This document shows positions 34,918-42,786 of a stretch of 64,000 nt of DNA, in pieces. Location of the stretch: assembly GCF_041435215.1 (NCBI RefSeq), contig NZ_CP108394.1, positions 9,424,001 to 9,488,000 on the forward strand. Direction: 5' to 3'. The notes below the pieces were generated by a model. It worked only from the letters and a program-made list of their open reading frames with translations, did no database searches and was not told where the DNA came from. This DNA comes from Streptomyces sp. NBC_01314. GTDB taxonomy: Bacteria; Actinomycetota; Actinomycetes; Streptomycetales; Streptomycetaceae. The stretch's first letter is position 1. Every line of letters begins with the position of its first letter. The position numbers and the translations under genes were made by a program.

Positions 34918-35646
34918 CTACGCGGGCTGCTGGGCCGAGGAGATGCGCTCGTCGCGCAGCGCCTCGAACCAGCGGTCGTCGGTCGGCGGCAGCGCGTTCA
35001 CGTCCAGTGCCAGCTTCAGCAGCAGGTCCGCGATCTGCGGGTTCCGCGCCAGCACCGGCCCGTGCATGTACGTGCCGAACACGGTGTCGTTGTACGCGCC
35101 CTCCGTGCCGTCTCCCGTGCCGTTGCCCTTGCCGAGCCGCACCTGCGCCAGCGGGCGGGCGGTGGGGCCGAGGTGGGTGATGCCCTGGTGGTTCTCGAAC
35201 CCGGTCAGCTGGGGCAGCCCGAGACGCGGGTCGATGTCCGCGAGGACGTCGCCGACGCACCGCTCGCCCTCGCCCCGGGTCGTGGTCACATCGAGCAGGC
35301 CGAGGCCCGGCTCGCGCTGCCCGAGGTCGTTGACGAACTCGTGGCCGAGGATCTGGTACCCGGCGCAGACCGCGAAGACGATCGCGCCGTTGTTCACAGC
35401 CTGGTACAGGTGCCGGTCGCGGCGCAGCCGCTCGGCGGCGAGCCGCTGCGGCCGGTCCTCGCCGCCACCGATCAGGTAGATGTCGCCGGAGGTCGGGATC
35501 GGCTGGTCGCTGCGCACGTCCAGCCGGGCCACGTCCAGGCGGCGCTGCCGCGCCCGGCGCTCCACGACGAGCACGTTGCCCTGGTCGCCGTAGGTGCTGA
35601 GCAGGTCCGGGTAGACCCAGACGATCCGCAGGCTGTTGTCGCTCAT
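34918..35646 (-). CDS. gatD: Lipid II isoglutaminyl synthase, glutamine amidotransferase subunit
   Basis: GatD releases ammonia from glutamine for MurT, which amidates the D-glutamate of lipid II. The 242 residues have a class I amidotransferase (cobyric-acid-synthase type) layout with nucleophile Cys94 in FAVCAGYQILG and His195 in TYMHGPVLARNP, the same positions as in the S. aureus protein. RIVWVYPDLLSTYGDQGN is the typical start. It lies 46 nt after murT. Amidation of the stem peptide is needed for efficient cross-linking in many Gram-positives. Confidence 0.95.
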   Translation of the reverse strand: MSDNSLRIVWVYPDLLSTYGDQGNVLVVERRARQRRLDVARLDVRSDQPIPTSGDIYLIGGGEDRPQRLAAERLRRDRHLYQAVNNGAIVFAVCAGYQILGHEFVNDLGQREPGLGLLDVTTTRGEGERCVGDVLADIDPRLGLPQLTGFENHQGITHLGPTARPLAQVRLGKGNGTGDGTEGAYNDTVFGTYMHGPVLARNPQIADLLLKLALDVNALPPTDDRWFEALRDERISSAQQPA

Positions 35647-35692
35647 GAGTCAGTGCCCCTCAGAGTCGTTGGAGTCGTTCGTTGTAGCGTGC

Positions 35693-36931
35693 TCAGTTGC
35701 CCACGCGGCGGCGCAGGTCCTGGAACGCGGTGTAGTTCGCGATGACCTCGATCCGGCCCGGCGGGCACATCTGCACCGCCTGGTCGAGGGTGTCACAGAC
35801 CTGGAAGTGCTGGCCCGCGACCTCCAGCCGCACCGCGAGGTCGAGCTTGCGGTCGCCGAGCACGAAGATCGGGTGGCCGGTCAGCCGTGTGTAGTCGACG
35901 TCCCACAGCCAGGAGGTGTCGGTGCCGTCGGCGCCCCGCGCGTTCACCGAGAGGATCACCGGTGCCGGCGGCGGGTCGATCAGCGAGAACGTCTCCAGCC
36001 AGCCCGCCGGGTTCTTGGCGAGCAGCAGCCGCAGATCGCGCTGCATGAACTGCACCACGTCGTACCGTCCGGCCACCGCCTGCACCTGGTACATGCGTTC
36101 CAGGGCGACCTGCGGGGGCACACCGAAGACGGCGGCGGTGGCGGCCGACGAGGCGGCGTTGGCCTTGTTGGCACGGCCCGGCAGCTGCAGGTGGATCGGC
36201 CAGGCCGAGCCGTGCGGGTCGAGGACGTGGTCGCCGGAGAGCGCCCAGCTCGGCGTGGGGCGGCGGAAACCGCACTCACCGCAGAACCAGTCGTCGCCGG
36301 GCCGCTGCATCACACCGCCGCAGGACGGGCAGGACCAGGCGTCGTCCTTCCACATCTGGCCGACCGCGACCCAGATCACATTCGGGGAGGACGAGGCCGC
36401 CCACACGATCAGCGGGTCGTCGCAGTTGGCCACGACGACGGCCTTGGTGCCGGCCAGGCCCTCCCGCCACGCCTCCGCCATCATGCGGGTCTCGGCGGCG
36501 CGGTCGAGCTGGTCGCGGGAGAGGTTGAGCAGCGCGATGCACTTGGGGTCGGTGTCCCGCGCGACACCGGCGAGGTACTTCTCGTCGACCTCGATGACCG
36601 CGAACTTGGAGTCCGAGTTCCCGGCGAGCGCCGAGGTGATGCCCGCGGGCATGTTGGCGCCGAGCGCGTTCGAGACGACGGGGCCCGCGGCCCGCAGTGC
36701 CTCGGCGATCAGCCGCGTCGTGGTGGTCTTGCCGTTGGTGGCGGAGACCAGGATGACGTCCAGGCTCTGCGCGAGCCGGGCGAGGAGGTCGGGGTCGAGT
36801 TTGAGTGCCACCCGGCCGCCGATCACAGATCCGCTACCGCGCCCCGCGGCACGCGATGCCGCCGCGACCGCCTTGCCCGCCGTCACGGCCAGCTTGGCCC
36901 GCGGCGTGAGCGGGTCCGAGTTGCCTGCCAT
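35693..36931 (-). CDS. murT: Lipid II isoglutaminyl synthase, MurT subunit
   Basis: MurT is the Mur-ligase-like subunit that activates the D-Glu carboxylate of lipid II with ATP and accepts ammonia from GatD. The 412 residues contain the ATP loop (VSATNGKTTTT, about 62-72), IEVDEKYL, LLNLSRDQLDR and a zinc ribbon insertion with Cys201, Cys204, Cys217 and Cys220 (SCPSCGG, FCGECGF). The C-terminal DUF1727 region has a NPAGWLETF motif. The ATG at 36931 was chosen; longer frames upstream run into the def promoter. Operon murT-gatD. Confidence 0.95.
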   Translation of the reverse strand: MAGNSDPLTPRAKLAVTAGKAVAAASRAAGRGSGSVIGGRVALKLDPDLLARLAQSLDVILVSATNGKTTTTRLIAEALRAAGPVVSNALGANMPAGITSALAGNSDSKFAVIEVDEKYLAGVARDTDPKCIALLNLSRDQLDRAAETRMMAEAWREGLAGTKAVVVANCDDPLIVWAASSSPNVIWVAVGQMWKDDAWSCPSCGGVMQRPGDDWFCGECGFRRPTPSWALSGDHVLDPHGSAWPIHLQLPGRANKANAASSAATAAVFGVPPQVALERMYQVQAVAGRYDVVQFMQRDLRLLLAKNPAGWLETFSLIDPPPAPVILSVNARGADGTDTSWLWDVDYTRLTGHPIFVLGDRKLDLAVRLEVAGQHFQVCDTLDQAVQMCPPGRIEVIANYTAFQDLRRRVGN

Positions 36932-37095
36932 CAGTTCTCGATCCTCCTTGCGTACAGCGCCGCGCCCTGTCTCGGCAACGTGTGGACCAAAGCCTATCGA
37001 GATCCACTCACGCGCCCGAATCTCGGCCGGGCCGATGTGCGAGACATCGTCCTGGCGGGACCGGCGATATCGGGTCTGAACGTACTCTTGCGGCC

Positions 37096-37635
37096 ATGCG
37101 AAGCGGCTCGATTCCCGGCGCCCGAGGGCGCGTTCTCCCCATGACACTGCTCGGGGACCCCGTATTGCGGGCACCCTGTGAAGAGGTGACGGAGTTCGGG
37201 CCCGAACTGGCGCGGCTTGTGGAGGACATGTTCGCGACGATGTACGAGGCACGGGGGGTGGGGCTCGCCGCGAACCAGGTGGGCCGGGCGCTTCGGGTGT
37301 TCGTGTACGACTGCCCGGACGACGAGGACGTGCGGCATCTCGGCCACGTGGTGAATCCCCGGCTCGTCTCGGCGGAGGGGATCATACTGCGCGGGCCCGA
37401 GGGATGTCTCTCGCTGCCCGGGCTGGAGGCGGGGGTGGAGCGGTACGACGAGGCCGTGGTGGAGGGGTTCACCGTCGACGGGGACCGGGTGCGGGTGTGG
37501 GGGAGCGGGTTCTTCGCCCGGTGCCTTCAGCACGAGTGTGACCACCTTGAGGGCCAGGTGTACGTGGACCGGCTTTCGGGGTGGCGTCGTTCTCGGGTGA
37601 TGCGGAAGGCCGCGAAGGCGTCGTGGGGGCGGTGA
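37096..37635 (+). CDS. def: Peptide deformylase
   Basis: Removes the N-formyl group from new proteins. All three metal-site motifs are present: GVGLAANQVG (about 54-63), EGCLSLPG (metal ligand Cys104) and QHECDHLEG (His146, catalytic Glu147, His150). The 179 residues are a normal length. The ATG at 37096 lacks a clear ribosome site, and a tactct hexamer 8 nt before it could make the transcript leaderless. It diverges from murT. Streptomyces have more than one def. Confidence 0.93.
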   Translation: MRSGSIPGARGRVLPMTLLGDPVLRAPCEEVTEFGPELARLVEDMFATMYEARGVGLAANQVGRALRVFVYDCPDDEDVRHLGHVVNPRLVSAEGIILRGPEGCLSLPGLEAGVERYDEAVVEGFTVDGDRVRVWGSGFFARCLQHECDHLEGQVYVDRLSGWRRSRVMRKAAKASWGR

Positions 37636-37660
37636 CCCCGGCTCGGCCGGAAAGAAACCC

Positions 37661-38317
37661 TCAGAAACCCGGGCCGCCGACCTTGTCGCCCGCCGCTGCC
37701 AGGCGGCCCCAGAGCAGGTCTGCGAGGCAGCGGACCAACTCCTGCCTGGTGCAGGGGCGTTCGCCGAGCCACCAGTCTCCCGCCGCGTGCATCATGCCTA
37801 CGATGCCGTGGCCCCAGACGCGGGCGAGCCGGTGGCTGTCGGGGCCGAGGTCGAGGCGGTCCTCTATGACCTTGCCGAGTTCCTCGCCCATGCGACGCAG
37901 CAGGGGGGCGGAGTGCTTGCCGACATCGAAGCTCTGGTCGCGGGGCTGTTCGCCGGGCTGGCCGACCTCGGCGGGGTGCATGAGGAAGCGGTACACCTGG
38001 GGGCGGGCCTCGATGGCCGCCAGATAGGTGTCGAGGGTCGCCTCGACGCGTTCGCGGCGTGCCGCCGGGGCGTCCAGCGCGGCCCGCAGGGCGTCGAGGA
38101 GGGCGTCGGTGTGGCGCTGGGCGAGAGCGGCGTAGAGTCCGCTCTTGTCGCCGAAGTGGCGGTAGAGAATCGGCTTCGTGATGCCGGCTTCGGCGGCGAT
38201 GGCGTTCATCGACGCTCCGGGGCCGTCGCGGAGCACCACCTTGTCCGCGGCCTCCAGCAGCTCGCGCCGACGGCGGTCGGCGGACCGCTCCTGGTCGCTC
38301 CGCTGCGTGGTGTCCAT
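37661..38317 (-). CDS. TetR family regulator, divergent from acyl-CoA dehydrogenase
   Basis: A 218-residue TetR protein. The helix-turn-helix is about residues 17-65 (RRELLEAADKVVLRDG, AGITKPILYRHFGDKSGLYA). The C-terminal ligand domain has WWLGERPCTRQELVR. The ATG at 38317 has a gggggagag site. It is transcribed divergently from an acyl-CoA dehydrogenase, and two GGTAAC-type palindromes lie between them. It is therefore likely to repress the dehydrogenase and itself, with an acyl-CoA as possible effector. Confidence 0.9.
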   Translation of the reverse strand: MDTTQRSDQERSADRRRRELLEAADKVVLRDGPGASMNAIAAEAGITKPILYRHFGDKSGLYAALAQRHTDALLDALRAALDAPAARRERVEATLDTYLAAIEARPQVYRFLMHPAEVGQPGEQPRDQSFDVGKHSAPLLRRMGEELGKVIEDRLDLGPDSHRLARVWGHGIVGMMHAAGDWWLGERPCTRQELVRCLADLLWGRLAAAGDKVGGPGF

Positions 38318-38423
38318 GAGTCTCTCCCCCAAATGCTGATGACGGTGACGCCTGCGCAAACTAACACTGATTGGTACGGCCCGATCGAACGGGCTACCGA
38401 GCCCGCCGCGGGAGTTGACTTTT

Positions 38424-38462
38424 CCTACCGACCGGTAACAGACTCCAGTTACCGCAGGTAAC
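38424..38462. promoter_or_regulatory. TetR operator pair between regulator and acyl-CoA dehydrogenase
   Basis: GTTACC-GCA-GGTAAC (38448-38462) is a perfect palindrome. An imperfect second copy, CTACCGACCGGTAAC, lies at 38425-38439. The site is 28 nt from the dehydrogenase start and about 110 nt from the regulator start, which suits joint repression. Confidence 0.75.
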
Positions 38463-38489
38463 ATCTTAGTGCAGTGCTGGAGGCGCGTC

Positions 38490-39716
38490 ATGGCCGAGTT
38501 CACCATGGAACTCAACGAGGAACAGCGAGAGGTTCGCGACTGGCTCCACGGATTCGCCGCCGATGTGATCCGCCCCGCGGCCGCCGAGTGGGACGAGCGC
38601 GAGGAGACCCCCTGGCCGGTGATCCAGGAGGCCGCCAAGGTCGGCATCTACTCCCTCGACTTCTACGCCCAGCAGTACTTCGACCCCACCGGCCTCGGCA
38701 TCCCCATGGCCATGGAGGAGCTGTTCTGGGGCGACGCGGGCATCGCCCTCTCCATCGTCGGCACCGGCCTCGCCGCCGTGGGCGTCCTCGCCAACGGCAC
38801 CGAGGAGCAGATCGGCACCTGGATCCCCCAGATGTACGGCGACGCCAACGACGTGAAGGTCGCCGCGTTCTGCTCCTCCGAGCCCGACGCCGGTTCCGAC
38901 GTGGCGTCCATGCGCACCCGTGCCGTGTACGACGAGGCCAAGGACGAGTGGGTCCTCAACGGCACCAAGACCTGGGCGACCAACGGCGGCATCGCCAACG
39001 TCCACGTCGTCGTCGCCGTGGTCGACCCCGAACTGGGCTCCAAGGGCCACGCGTCCTTCATCGTCCCGCCGAAGACGCCCGGCCTGTCCCAGGGCCAGAA
39101 GTTCAAGAAGCACGGCATCCGCGCCTCCCACACCGCCGAGGTCGTCCTGGAGGACGTGCGCATCCCGGGCTCCTGCCTCCTCGGCGGCAAGGAGAAGCTC
39201 GACGAGCGACTGGCGCGGGCCCGCGAGCGCGCGAAGACCGGCGGTGAGCGGGTGAAGAACGCGGCGATGGCCACGTTCGAGGCGTCCCGCCCGGCCGTGG
39301 GCGCCATGGCGGTGGGCACCGCCCGTGCCGCGTACGAGGTCGCCCTCGACTACGCCAAGACCCGGGAGCAGTTCGGCCGGCCCATCATCGACAACCAGGG
39401 CGTCGCCTTCCAGATCGCGGACATGCGGACGTCCGTCGACGCGGCGCGGCTGTTGGTGTGGCGGGCGTCCTGGATGGCGATCAACGGCAGGCCGTTCACG
39501 GCGGCCGAGGGGTCCCAGTCGAAGCTGTTCGCGAGCGAGACGGCGAAGAAGGTGACCGCGCAGGCCATCCAGATCCTGGGCGGCAACGGGTACACCCGGG
39601 AGTACCCGGTCGAGCGGATGCACCGTGACGCTGCCATTTACACCATTTTTGAGGGTACGAGTGAGGTGCAGCGGCTGGTGATCGCCCGGACCCTGTCGGG
39701 GATGCCCATTCGGTAG
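38490..39716 (+). CDS. Acyl-CoA dehydrogenase
   Basis: An FAD enzyme that introduces the alpha,beta double bond in acyl-CoA. The 408 residues follow the family order: EEQREVRDWLHGFAADVI, FCSSEPDAGSDVA, TKTWATNGGIANVHVVV, YAKTREQFGRPI, QILGGNGYTREYPVERMHRD and the catalytic Glu388 in IFEGTSEVQR. The ATG at 38490 has ctggagg just upstream; a longer frame from 38469 lacks support. The divergent TetR gene and palindromic operator suggest induction by fatty acids or their CoA esters. Confidence 0.93.
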   Translation: MAEFTMELNEEQREVRDWLHGFAADVIRPAAAEWDEREETPWPVIQEAAKVGIYSLDFYAQQYFDPTGLGIPMAMEELFWGDAGIALSIVGTGLAAVGVLANGTEEQIGTWIPQMYGDANDVKVAAFCSSEPDAGSDVASMRTRAVYDEAKDEWVLNGTKTWATNGGIANVHVVVAVVDPELGSKGHASFIVPPKTPGLSQGQKFKKHGIRASHTAEVVLEDVRIPGSCLLGGKEKLDERLARARERAKTGGERVKNAAMATFEASRPAVGAMAVGTARAAYEVALDYAKTREQFGRPIIDNQGVAFQIADMRTSVDAARLLVWRASWMAINGRPFTAAEGSQSKLFASETAKKVTAQAIQILGGNGYTREYPVERMHRDAAIYTIFEGTSEVQRLVIARTLSGMPIR

Positions 39717-39726
39717 CGCCGTGGGG

Positions 39727-39800
39727 TGTCGTGCGATTCGGGCTGCGGGAGCGTCATGGTTGCTCGCGCAGTTCCCCGCGCCCCTGACGGGGCGCCGGCC
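39727..39800 (+). repeat. Dispersed palindromic element, copy 4
   Basis: ctgcgggagcgtcatggttg, four bases, then GCGCAGTTCCCCGCGCCCCT and GACGGGGCG. Nearly identical in order to copy 1 read on the other strand. It sits right after the acyl-CoA dehydrogenase stop. Confidence 0.6.
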
Positions 39801-39834
39801 GGCGGCGACACCAGTGAACCGACGGGAGCCCTCG

Positions 39835-40527
39835 ATGACGCGCACGGCCGTACGACTGCTGGAGAGCACCACCGCGAAACTCGCCCCCGCCCCCGACGCC
39901 AACCCCCTGCTGCCCTTGATCGCCTCCGGTACGGCCGGCCTCCACACCCTCGCCACGCTCGCCATGGAACAGCGTCTGGTCATCGCCGCCGATCTCCGCT
40001 CCTTCCGCCATCTGGCCGAACGGTCGGCGGCCGAAGAACCGGCGAGCGCCCCCTTCTTCGAGATGCTCGCGGAAGGGGAGGCGGTGGCGGCGGAGCGGCT
40101 GGAGGCGTACGCCGAGGCATGCGGTGCGGACGCGGATCGGGCCCGTACGTACGAGCCCCTACCCGGCTGCCAGGCTTACCCGTCCTACGTCGCCCGTCTC
40201 GCCCTGACCGCGTCCCCGGCCGATGCGGTACTCGCCCTGAGCGCCAACTTCGCCTCATGGGGCGGCTATTGCGCGACGATCGCGAAAGCCCTGCGCCATC
40301 ACTACGCCTTCACCGACGAAGCCCGTGCCTTCTTCGACTTCTTCGCCGAGCCGTCACCCGAGCTGGAGGAGACGGCGAGGACGGCGGTACAGGCGGGACT
40401 GGACGCCGAGCGGATCAACGAGAACCTGGCATACGGCCATGGCCGACTGCTGCAGAGGTACGAGTCGATGTTCTGGACCACACTGGGCGCCCTGGATACG
40501 GGGGCGGTCGGCAGCGCGTCCCTTTAG
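39835..40527 (+). CDS. TenA/PqqC-fold protein of unknown substrate
   Basis: A 230-residue all-helical soluble protein. Its order of motifs (AMEQRLVIAADLRSFRHLAE, then EYA-like AERLEAYAEACG, GCQAYPSYVARLAL, NFASWGGYCATIAKALRHHY, AFFDFFAEPSPELE) resembles the TenA/thiaminase-II or heme-oxygenase-like fold. No thiamine gene is nearby and the active-site cysteine cannot be fixed by eye, so enzyme activity is uncertain. The ATG at 39835 has a gggagcc site. The next gene on the plus strand is far away, so it is probably monocistronic. Confidence 0.5.
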   Translation: MTRTAVRLLESTTAKLAPAPDANPLLPLIASGTAGLHTLATLAMEQRLVIAADLRSFRHLAERSAAEEPASAPFFEMLAEGEAVAAERLEAYAEACGADADRARTYEPLPGCQAYPSYVARLALTASPADAVLALSANFASWGGYCATIAKALRHHYAFTDEARAFFDFFAEPSPELEETARTAVQAGLDAERINENLAYGHGRLLQRYESMFWTTLGALDTGAVGSASL

Positions 40528-40575
40528 GGCGGGGGGAACCGCGCGACGAGCACGACGCAGCCGCACTCGCCGACG
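40516..40575 (-). repeat. Dispersed palindromic element, copy 5 (degenerate)
   Basis: On the minus strand: gtgcggctgcgtcgtgctcg, then CGCGCGGTTCCCCCCGCCCT. It overlaps the end of the TenA-like gene and separates it from the convergent small gene. Confidence 0.5.
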
Positions 40576-40605
40576 AACAAGCACCCCACAACAAACCCGC
40601 GACTC

Positions 40606-40842
40606 TCAACCCGACGCGGCCCCGCTGCTGTGCGCGATGCACGCCACGTCGATCCGGTCCGCCAGTTTCGCCAGCTCGATCGTCAGTGCCGCCACCGTGT
40701 CCTCGTCGAGTTCCTCACCCGCCTCCACCAGGTGCAGCCATCGCCCGCCCACCGTCCGCAGCAGCTTGCTCACATCGGCCGCGGACACCTGCAAGGTCCC
40801 GCGGTCGTCGACGATCAGAGGCAGAGTCACTTCGCGGTTCAC
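40606..40842 (-). CDS. Small conserved-looking protein, 78 residues
   Basis: A short acidic protein beginning VNREVTLPLIVDDRGTLQVS and continuing with ADVSKLLRTVGGRWLHLVEAGE and IELAKLADRID. The codon pattern is typical for the genome. The start is most likely the GTG at 40842. It lies upstream of nothing on its strand except convergent DNA, and 26 nt after the aldehyde dehydrogenase region begins on the other side. No family or function was recognised. Confidence 0.6.
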   Translation of the reverse strand: MNREVTLPLIVDDRGTLQVSAADVSKLLRTVGGRWLHLVEAGEELDEDTVAALTIELAKLADRIDVACIAHSSGAASG

Positions 40843-40867
40843 AATGGGGATGTTAGCCGCGGAACGC

Positions 40868-42253
40868 TCACGCCCCGTGCCACACGGTGGTGATGTTGCA
40901 GAACTCCCGGATTCCGTGTCCGGACAGCTCACGCCCGTATCCGGACCGCTTGACCCCGCCGAAGGGGAACGCCGGATGGGAGGCGGTCATCCCGTTGACG
41001 TAGACAGCGCCGGCGTCGAGGTCCCGCACGAGGCGTTCGACCTCGGCGGCGTCCCGTGTCCACACGTTGGAGCTGAGCCCGAAGGGCGTGTCGTTGGCGA
41101 TCGCGATCGCTTCGTCCAGGTCGGCGACCCGGTACAGGGTGGCGACCGGGCCGAAGGTCTCCTCCTGGTGGACGCGCATCTGGGGGGTGATGTCGGCGAG
41201 GACGGTCGGCGGGTAGAACCAGCCCGGCCCGTCGGGGCGTTCGGCGCCGCACAGGACGGTGGCGCCGCTCTCCACGGCCTCGTCGACCAGCTTCTCCAGG
41301 TCCTCGCGGCCCCGCTCGCCGGCGAGCGGGCCGACGTCGGTGTCCTCGTCGAGCGGGTCGCCGACCTTCAGCGCCTTCATGGCCTCGACGAACCGCTCGG
41401 TGAAGGCGTCGTACACGTCGGCGTGCACGATGAACCGCTTGGCGGCGATGCACGACTGCCCGGTGTTCTGCACCCGGGCGGTGACGGCGATCCCGGCGGC
41501 CCGGTCGACGTCGGCGGACGGCAGTACGACGTACGGGTCGCTGCCGCCCAGCTCCAGGACCGTCTTCTTGACCTCGTCCCCGGCGACCGTTGCGACGGCC
41601 CGGCCGGCGGGCTCGCTGCCGGTGAGGGTGGCGGCCTTCACACGCGGGTCGCGCAGGATGTCCTCGACGGCGCCTGAGCCGACGAGCAGGGTCTGGAAGC
41701 AGCCCTCGGGGAAGCCCGCCCGGCGGAAGAGGTCCTCCAGGTAGAGCGCGGTCTGCGGGACGTTGGAGGCGTGCTTGAGCAGGCCCACGTTGCCGGCCAT
41801 CAGGGCGGGCGCGGCGAAGCGGATCACCTGCCAGAGCGGGAAGTTCCACGGCATCACGGCGAGCACCGGGCCGAGCGGGCGGTAACGGACCAGGACGTGG
41901 GACGCGCCCGAGTCCTTCACGTCCGCGTCGGACGGCTCCACGTCGGTGAGCAGCACCTCGGCGTGGTCGGCGTACCAGCGCATCGCCTTCGCGCACTTTC
42001 CGGCCTCGGCGCGGGCCTGCTTGACCGGCTTGCCCATCTCCGTGGTCATCACCCGGGCGACGTCCTCGGTGTCCTCGTCGAGGAGCTCGGCGGCCCGGTG
42101 CATCAGCCGGGCGCGTTCCGCGAAGGACGTGGTCCGGTAGGTGCGGAACGTGGTGTCGGCGGTGGCGAGGCGGCGCTCGATCTCCTCCTCGCCCAGGGCG
42201 TCGTAGGTCTTGAGTGTCTCGCCGTTCGCCGGGTTGACCGTGGCGATGGGCAT
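40868..42253 (-). CDS. NAD(P)-dependent aldehyde dehydrogenase, succinate-semialdehyde type
   Basis: Oxidises an aldehyde to the acid with NAD(P). The 461 residues include PVLAVMPWNFPLWQVIRFAA, GLLKHASNVPQTA, the catalytic glutamate in VLELGGSDPYVVL, the catalytic cysteine in NTGQSCIAAKRF and the C-terminal EETFGPVATL and FPFGGVKRSGYGRE. The N-terminus MPIATVNPANGETLKTY is typical of GabD-like succinate-semialdehyde dehydrogenases, but exact substrate cannot be assigned. The ATG at 42253 gives the standard start. Confidence 0.92.
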   Translation of the reverse strand: MPIATVNPANGETLKTYDALGEEEIERRLATADTTFRTYRTTSFAERARLMHRAAELLDEDTEDVARVMTTEMGKPVKQARAEAGKCAKAMRWYADHAEVLLTDVEPSDADVKDSGASHVLVRYRPLGPVLAVMPWNFPLWQVIRFAAPALMAGNVGLLKHASNVPQTALYLEDLFRRAGFPEGCFQTLLVGSGAVEDILRDPRVKAATLTGSEPAGRAVATVAGDEVKKTVLELGGSDPYVVLPSADVDRAAGIAVTARVQNTGQSCIAAKRFIVHADVYDAFTERFVEAMKALKVGDPLDEDTDVGPLAGERGREDLEKLVDEAVESGATVLCGAERPDGPGWFYPPTVLADITPQMRVHQEETFGPVATLYRVADLDEAIAIANDTPFGLSSNVWTRDAAEVERLVRDLDAGAVYVNGMTASHPAFPFGGVKRSGYGRELSGHGIREFCNITTVWHGA

Positions 42254-42318
42254 GGGTGGCCTCCTGCGTGGGCTGTCCTTCGACCTTCCCGCGCCACGGC
42301 GCACGCCGCAACGCGGAC

Positions 42319-42786
42319 TCAGCCCGAGTGCTCCAGGAGACGGTCGAGAAACTCCGCCTGTGCCGGGACGAGCACGGCCCGGGCCCGTTCGACGGTGAGC
42401 CACTCCACGCGGTCCAGCTCCGGGAACTCCTGGATACGCCCCGACCTCGGCGGCCACTCCATGCGGAAGGTGCCCGGCACGACGGTGGCCGGGTCGAGGT
42501 CCGCCTCGATCGCCCAGGCCGTGACGATCTTGCCGTTCCGCTGCCGCACCTCGCCCAGCGGTACGGCCTCCCCGTCGGGCGGCGCCAGCCCCAGCTCCTC
42601 CTGGAACTCCCGGCGGGCCGCGTCCCAGGCGGGCTCGTCCGGCTCGTACTCACCCTTGGGCACGCTCCAGGCCCCCGCGTCCTTGTGCGCGAAGAGCGGG
42701 CCGCCCATGTGGCCGAGCAGGACCTCGACGCCGTGCTCGGTGCGGCGGTGCAGCAACAGGCCGGCACTGCGCTTGGGTGTGGTCAA
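42319..42786 (-). CDS. NUDIX hydrolase
   Basis: A 155-residue NUDIX protein that should hydrolyse a nucleoside diphosphate linked to another group. The box is complete (GEYEPDEPAWDAARREFQEE, followed by LGL). It is preceded by FAHKDAGAWSVPKG. The only suitable start is a TTG at 42786, which overlaps the stop of the DNA ligase gene (TTGA), so the two are coupled. The pairing of a NUDIX enzyme with an ATP-dependent ligase suggests a repair or nucleotide-sanitising role, but the substrate is unknown. Confidence 0.88.
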   Translation of the reverse strand: MTTPKRSAGLLLHRRTEHGVEVLLGHMGGPLFAHKDAGAWSVPKGEYEPDEPAWDAARREFQEELGLAPPDGEAVPLGEVRQRNGKIVTAWAIEADLDPATVVPGTFRMEWPPRSGRIQEFPELDRVEWLTVERARAVLVPAQAEFLDRLLEHSG

